Made by a program: the position numbers and the translations under genes. A stretch of 64,000 nucleotides of DNA from Boswellia sacra (lineage: Eukaryota; Streptophyta; Magnoliopsida; Sapindales; Burseraceae): NCBI GenBank assembly GCA_013180625.2, contig SNVD02003451.1, forward strand, positions 1 through 64,000, given 5' to 3'. A model generated the notes under the pieces. The model searched no databases. It was not told where the DNA came from and saw only the letters and a program-made list of their open reading frames with translations. This document shows, piece by piece, positions 59,301 through 64,000 of this stretch (position 1 is its first letter; the number at the start of each line of letters is the position of its first letter).

Positions 59301-60420
59301 AGGGATGGCAAAACGACCAGTCGGGTCCGGGGTCCTGGTGTGACCCATGTTTTAGGGGCGACTTGAGTCCACCCTTTAGACTCGTTTGACCAGCCCCGCC
59401 CCGCACATATTAGGGTGTAAATGAAAAAATAAATTATTTGAACTTACAAGTAATTTTTAGGGGTGATTATGATAAATTATAATATTTTACAATATCATGT
59501 AATTTTACTAGGCTATATAAACAAAATTATAGGGATGTCAAAATTACCCGTGCTATACAAGACCGTTATAGTTAAATATGATGCAAAAAGCCAAAAAAAA
59601 GCTAAAACAAGAAACCTGTCAAAACGCTCGATAAAACTCGACACGACTCGACATATAAGTGTCAAGTGTCGGATGACATGTCGAGGCGTGTCGAGATTCG
59701 CAACCAACATTAGATATCAGACTATTATCGAAGACATCGAATGTCGGATATCATCCGACACTCGCCACCTACATGTCGAGTTATGTCGAGATTCACAACC
59801 GATACTCGATATCAGTATATTTTCGAAGATATTGAGTGTCGGATGTATCATCCGATACTTGACACTAACATGTCAAGTCGTGTCGAGATTCACAGCCGAC
59901 ACTCGATATCAGTCTATTTTCGAAGACATCGAGTGTCGGATGCATCATCCGACACTCGACAGTTACATGTCGAGTCGTATCGAGATTCATAATAGACACT
60001 CGATATCAGTCTATTTTCGAAGACATCGAGTGTCGAATGACACTCACATGTCGAGTCGTGTCGAGCTCTATGGAGCGTGTCGAGTTTTATCGAGCGTTTT
60101 GGCAGGTTGCTTGTTTTAGCTTTGTTTTTTTTGTTTTTTTTTGCATTATATTTAACTATAACGATCTTGTATTTGCAGGTTGAAGCAAATAGCAAGTCAA
60201 TTGACATCCCTACTTATGCGTGTATGTATGATTTTAGTTTGAAGAGATGTTGTCTTCAAACTTGTTAAAAAAATAAGCTTAACTGTGTACTTGTCAATAA
60301 ATTGGGGTGGTTGTGAAATTTTACAGGGGCGGGGCGGGGCAGGGCAAAATATAAATGTGCGGGGCGGGACTAGGTACTAGTTGCCCCGGACCCGCCCCAC
60401 CCCGTGCCATTGCCCTCCCT
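59301..60420. mobile_element. hAT-like element with GC-rich arms and a nested palindromic element
   Basis: The ends are AGGGATGGCAA and TTGCCCTCCCT, inverted copies with one mismatch. The arms (CCAGCCCCGCCCCGCACA on the left; GGGGCGGGGCGGGGCAGGGC on the right) belong to the same family as the element at 54757. A second pair of ends, AGGGATGTCAA (59531) and TTGACATCCCT (60211), encloses the interior, which reads as its own long inverted repeat (AAACGCTCGATAAAACTCGA near 59631 against its complement near 60075). I see no clean duplication around the inner pair. It has no transposase. Confidence 0.75.
59640..60075. repeat. Palindrome-rich minisatellite, about 97-bp unit, 4 copies
   Basis: CGAAGACATCGAGTGTCGGA or close variants recur at about 59729, 59824, 59921 and 60018. 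Each unit contains inverted words (CGAGTGTCGG / CCGACACTCG and ACATGTCGAGT / ACTCGACATGT), so a transcript could fold strongly. The 218-codon open frame across it is repetitive and not supported as a gene. Confidence 0.85.
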
Positions 60421-60428
60421 TCCATGCA
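60421..60428. repeat. Target duplication TCCATGCA (right)
   Basis: It matches 59293-59300 apart from the last base. Confidence 0.65.
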
Positions 60429-60602
60429 GATTCCAACTATTTGGTATGCCCAAACCTAACTCCTCCATTCTGTATTGGCTAACCTCCAAGAATGTGTGTT
60501 GCTTACCTGTCTTTGTCTAACACAATTTCACTGTGTCTCTCAACATTTATATTAACACATTAAAAGTTCTTATAGTTGTTAGTATTCTTCTCCCATCATT
60601 TC

Positions 60603-61876
60603 TAGGGATGGCAAAACCGGCCAGGGCTGGCGTACCCCGGTCCTAGAAAATTTCTCAGAATTTTTTTCGGGGTTGGGTTTGAGGTACCCCAGGCAGGGCC
60701 GGGTTTTCCAATAACCCGGGATTAAAACTCGGGTTGCAATAAAACAAAGCTAAAACAAGCAACCTGTCAAAACGCTCAATAAAACTCGACTCGCTCGACA
60801 GAGCTCGACACGATCATCTGACACTCGACACTTGCATATCAAGTCGTGTCAGATTCACAACCGACACTCGATATCAGTCTATTTTTGAAGACATCGAGTG
60901 TCGGATGATGAATCCGACACTCGACACAACCCACTCGACACTCGACACTTACATGTCGACTCGTGTCTGACACTCTATATCAGACTATTTTCGAAGACAT
61001 CGAGTGTCAAATGATGAATCCGACACTCGACACAACCCACTCGATACTCGATACTTATATGTCGAGTCATATCCGACACTCTATATCAGACTATTTTCGA
61101 AGACATCGAGTGTCAGATGATGCATCCGACACTTGACACTAGCCATGCGACACTTGACACTTACATATCGAGTCGTGTCAGATTCACAACTGACACTCGA
61201 TATCAGTTTATTTTCGAAGACATCGAGTGTCGGATGATGAATCCGACACTCGACACAACCCACTCGACACTCGACACTTACATGTCGAGTCGTGTCTGAC
61301 ACTCCATATCAGACTATTTTCGAAAACATCGAGTGTTAGATGATGAATCCGACACTCGACACAACCCACTCGATACTCGATACTTACATGTCGAGTCGTG
61401 TCCGACACTCCATATCAGACTATTTTTGAAGACATCGAGTGTCGGATGATGCATCTGATACTCGATACTTACATGTCAAGTCGTGTCGAGTGTTGTCGAG
61501 CGTTTTGGCAGGTTACTTGTTTTAACTTTGTTTTTTTACCATTTTACATCATATTTAATTATAACGGCCTTGTATTTGTAGGTTGAAGCAAATGACAAGT
61601 GAATTTTAGATAATAGAGGATGTCGTTTAAGGGGTTATATTTAAGAATACAAATTTGATGGAGTAAATAGATATAATTTTTTAATTTAATTACGCATCCC
61701 GGGTTCAATCCTGGGTCCCCGGCCCTGGCACCTCCACCCCAACCCTGGCCTTAGTTGGACAGAAAATTCTTACCCTGGCCCCGGCCAATTACCCTGATTT
61801 TTGGGGTAATTCCCCGACCCCGGATGACTGGGTTTTCTGAGTCCCCGGCCCCAATTGGGTTGGTTTGCCATCCCTA
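60603..61876. mobile_element. hAT-like element with a palindromic minisatellite
   Basis: The perfect 13-bp terminal inverted repeat TAGGGATGGCAAA / TTTGCCATCCCTA and the perfect 8-bp duplication ATCATTTC (60595-60602 and 61877-61884) make this a well delimited hAT-type insertion of 1274 bp. The arms are rich in CCGG, CCCC and GGGG (GGCCAGGGCTGG on the left, CCCCGGCCCCAATTGGG on the right) but differ from the other family's. The interior minisatellite and its flanks (CAACCTGTCAAAACGCTC, TTGTATTTGTAGGTTGAAGC) match the neighbouring element. No transposase is encoded. Confidence 0.88.
60770..61510. repeat. Palindrome-rich minisatellite, about 106-bp unit, 6 copies
   Basis: The (C/T)GAAGACATCGAGTGT word recurs at about 60886, 60992, 61098, 61214, 61321 and 61427. 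Between them lie CCGACACTCGACACAACCCA and ACATGTCGAGTCGTGTC. It is related to 59640-60075 but with a longer spacer. Confidence 0.85.
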
Positions 61877-61884
61877 ATCATTTC

Positions 61885-64000
61885 CCTAATTTATCCCTTC
61901 TATGAAAAATAGAGTATAGCCAATAGAAGGGCCAATAGGATCCTCATAAGTGAAAGTGATTCTATTAATTCTCTCATAAAAGAAACGTAGATTATCATCA
62001 TTCCAAAATTTACATCTTTCAACAACCTTAAAAAAATGGAAGTAAACTAGCAAGGATATGCTAAGTCCCAAAATAAAGTATGAAAGTAAACTAGTAAGGA
62101 TATGCTAAGTCCCAAAATAAAGTACTATTACTAATTCAAACACAAAGATGATATCATTAATTAACTTGCGAAAGTGAAAAAAAAAGAGAACACCTCAATA
62201 TTCATATATTAAGACAAAGATACAAATTAAAAATAACATGACACAGCTAATCGCCTAATCCTCACAACCCAGTAGAATTAGAATGACTTGTACTTCACAA
62301 GAAAACATAACATCCTTTTTCTTTTGACACTTTTGTAATGAAAGGATGACTTAAGTAATGAACAACTTGAATAAAATCACAGTGTAGTAAGGAAAATATT
62401 CACCATCAGTAACAACTCTAAAAGGAAAAATTTTAGCTTCTATAGAAATGTAGATAGGCACCACAGTAGGAATCCTTAATTTTTTTTTTAAGATCCATGT
62501 GTTGCAAAGCACATCAAATTAACAGAAATAAAAGCATAGTTTCTATTATTATTTTGTATTTCACAATTTCTAGGCCGAATTCTAAATGCATGTGAAGGTA
62601 TTTTCCTGAAACATGAAAGCATATAAATTTTGTTGGAGGATGCACAAAAACTAAATATGACACCCCACAAAGTAGAAAGTAAAAGAGATTAAATCAACCA
62701 TACATTAAAATGATATATCTCATGCCCAATGTAACTCCATATTTTAGCAGAAGAATCATCTAATGGATTTGAACTAAGGTATACTATACTTTTAAGAGTC
62801 ATAATGGCATAGTTTAGACCACCTCTAAAATACCTAATCATATAGCAAACTTAACAAGTTGTTCAAGAGCTTCACAAACCAGCTACTGCTGAAGTACTTA
62901 CATTGAATAAGCAAAGAAGTATATCTGTAGATTGGTTATTTTATTTTATTTTTTGTAAAAAAATTGTGAATCAAAGTAAACCTCAAATCTACGAGTTACT
63001 ATGAAACTTTCAACGGGAATGAGATAATCTTTTAGTTATAATTTTAATCACTTAGATATATAAATATTCCATTATGTTTTATATGCCAAGATCAAGAGCA
63101 TCAATCATAAGATACTTTGAATATGTAATGCATAGATTAAAATAACAATAATAATAATAATAATACTGTGCCTATAATGAAAATCTCTTACTTAGTATTG
63201 TCCCACAACTCCTAAAATTAAGGTGAAGCCTATGCCATTAGAAGTTTATAAATGAGTATGTCCAAAGTCATCGCCGTGGCATGACGTTATACTTCAAACG
63301 TTACTTTCCTCTAGCCCGGTTCAAACTTTAATATCAGGACTTCCCTCATCAACCTTACCCAAAAGAATTAACTTTTGCAAAAAGCCTATTTCTCCAATTG
63401 TGGTCGACTCTCAACATTTCTTTCTATACAACTTCCTATTTCTTTGTTTGTACTAGGCTTCACTTTCGACTAGCTTAAAGTGCTTCACTTCACAGAGTAA
63501 ATACTATTATAAATTAAGTCAACATCACCTCAAACACATAGTCCTTGACTAGAACAAATACTATTATGTTGAATCAACCTAAAAACAATAGAGCTATCTA
63601 GATTCCAAATATAAAATAAGAAAACAAAATAAACCAGCATGCCAAGCTCAAAACTAAATTATCACTGAACAATAATAATAATACCATACAGAATAGAGTA
63701 TTGTAATAAGACAAAGTTACAATTGGAGACAAACTTATAATTCATACAATGGATTGTTGCTGCATAGAAATAAAAGTTTGGTTAGATAATCATAAAACAC
63801 AACAAGAATCAAATAATGAAACATGCTTGATCTAACGAATTTTAATTTGGACTCGATCATCGAGAAATAGAACTGAAAATTAACAATGGATTCAAATAAC
63901 GAAACAGGGAAACCTCATAAAAAATCAAAGTAGAGAAACTTGATAAAAGCTGAGTCATGATTATATAAAAGACAAACCTAGCAACAAAGAAACAAAGAAA
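61885..64000. other. Intergenic or uncalled, AT-rich
   Basis: No coding region is recognised up to the window end. A duplicated phrase GGAAGTAAACTAG...GGATATGCTAAGTCCCAAAA (62038-62120) and an AATAAT run near 63145 are the only repeats seen. It could include introns or UTR of a gene continuing beyond the window. Confidence 0.35.

Noticed and set aside
59463..60119. 218-codon open frame across the minisatellite
   Set aside because: The protein is just the tandem DNA repeat translated. The opposite strand is open too, and the unit length keeps changing the frame.
60770..61510. Regularly spaced repeats resembling a CRISPR array
   Set aside because: The spacers are themselves repeated and palindromic, there are no cas genes, and the context is plant nuclear DNA. 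It is a minisatellite in a hAT-like element.
61885..64000. A possible gene at the right edge
   Set aside because: I saw no splice-supported exon chain or protein family on either strand, and frames are all about 60 codons.
1..64000. tRNA, rRNA or snRNA genes
   Set aside because: I saw no cloverleaf with A and B boxes and no rRNA blocks. The two TGGTATCAGAGC sites are primer binding sites, not tRNA genes.

Overview
The window is nuclear DNA of a flowering plant, most likely a eudicot. It has AT-rich intergenic DNA, genes with many short GT-AG introns, nested LTR retrotransposons, hAT-like non-autonomous DNA transposons and an integrated pararetrovirus. I cannot name the species. Only three host genes look intact: a small proline-rich membrane protein (12575-12796, minus, with a 5'UTR intron), EIN2, the central ethylene-signalling protein (32896-39103, minus, 7 coding exons, 1351 codons by my count), and a SYT3-like synaptotagmin with SMP and two C2 domains (48608-53125, plus, 12 coding exons, 544 codons).

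Layout. 1-4080: hAT-like elements with GC-rich arms; one (1789-3176) carries a two-exon fragment of a GT14 (GlcAT14-type) glycosyltransferase gene. 4480-10560: a possible MULE-type inverted-repeat pair enclosing a minus-strand Ty1/copia (SIRE/Maximus-like) element, 5466-10199, with two LTRs, GAAAG target duplications, PBS, PPT and gag, but no pol. 10560-15190: intergenic DNA and the small membrane-protein gene. 15195-31798: an endogenous caulimovirid (petuvirus/florendovirus-like: one long reading frame for movement protein, coat/zinc finger, protease, RT and RNase H), terminally redundant and broken by in-frame stops. A young Athila-type Ty3/gypsy element (16278-25453, two 1428-bp LTRs, CCAAG duplications) sits inside its movement-protein region. 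That element lacks RT and integrase and holds an apparently intronless, disabled copy of a LOG cytokinin-activating enzyme gene plus an unidentified 214-codon ORF.

32640-41110: EIN2 with its 5'UTR exon and GA/CT microsatellites. 41110-48300: AT-rich intergenic. 48358-53450: the synaptotagmin gene. 54749-55327: a compact hAT-like element with perfect 8-bp target duplications. 55540-57300: a degenerate tandem array of about 220-bp units. 59293-61884: two adjacent hAT-like elements, each filled with a palindrome-rich minisatellite (about 97 and 106 bp periods). 61885-64000: nothing recognisable.

The genes do not form a pathway unit. What the window mainly shows is layered insertion: virus first, then a retrotransposon inside the virus carrying a host cDNA, and separately a DNA transposon that picked up a host gene fragment. 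Claims of family identity are from recognition of conserved motifs without database searches.
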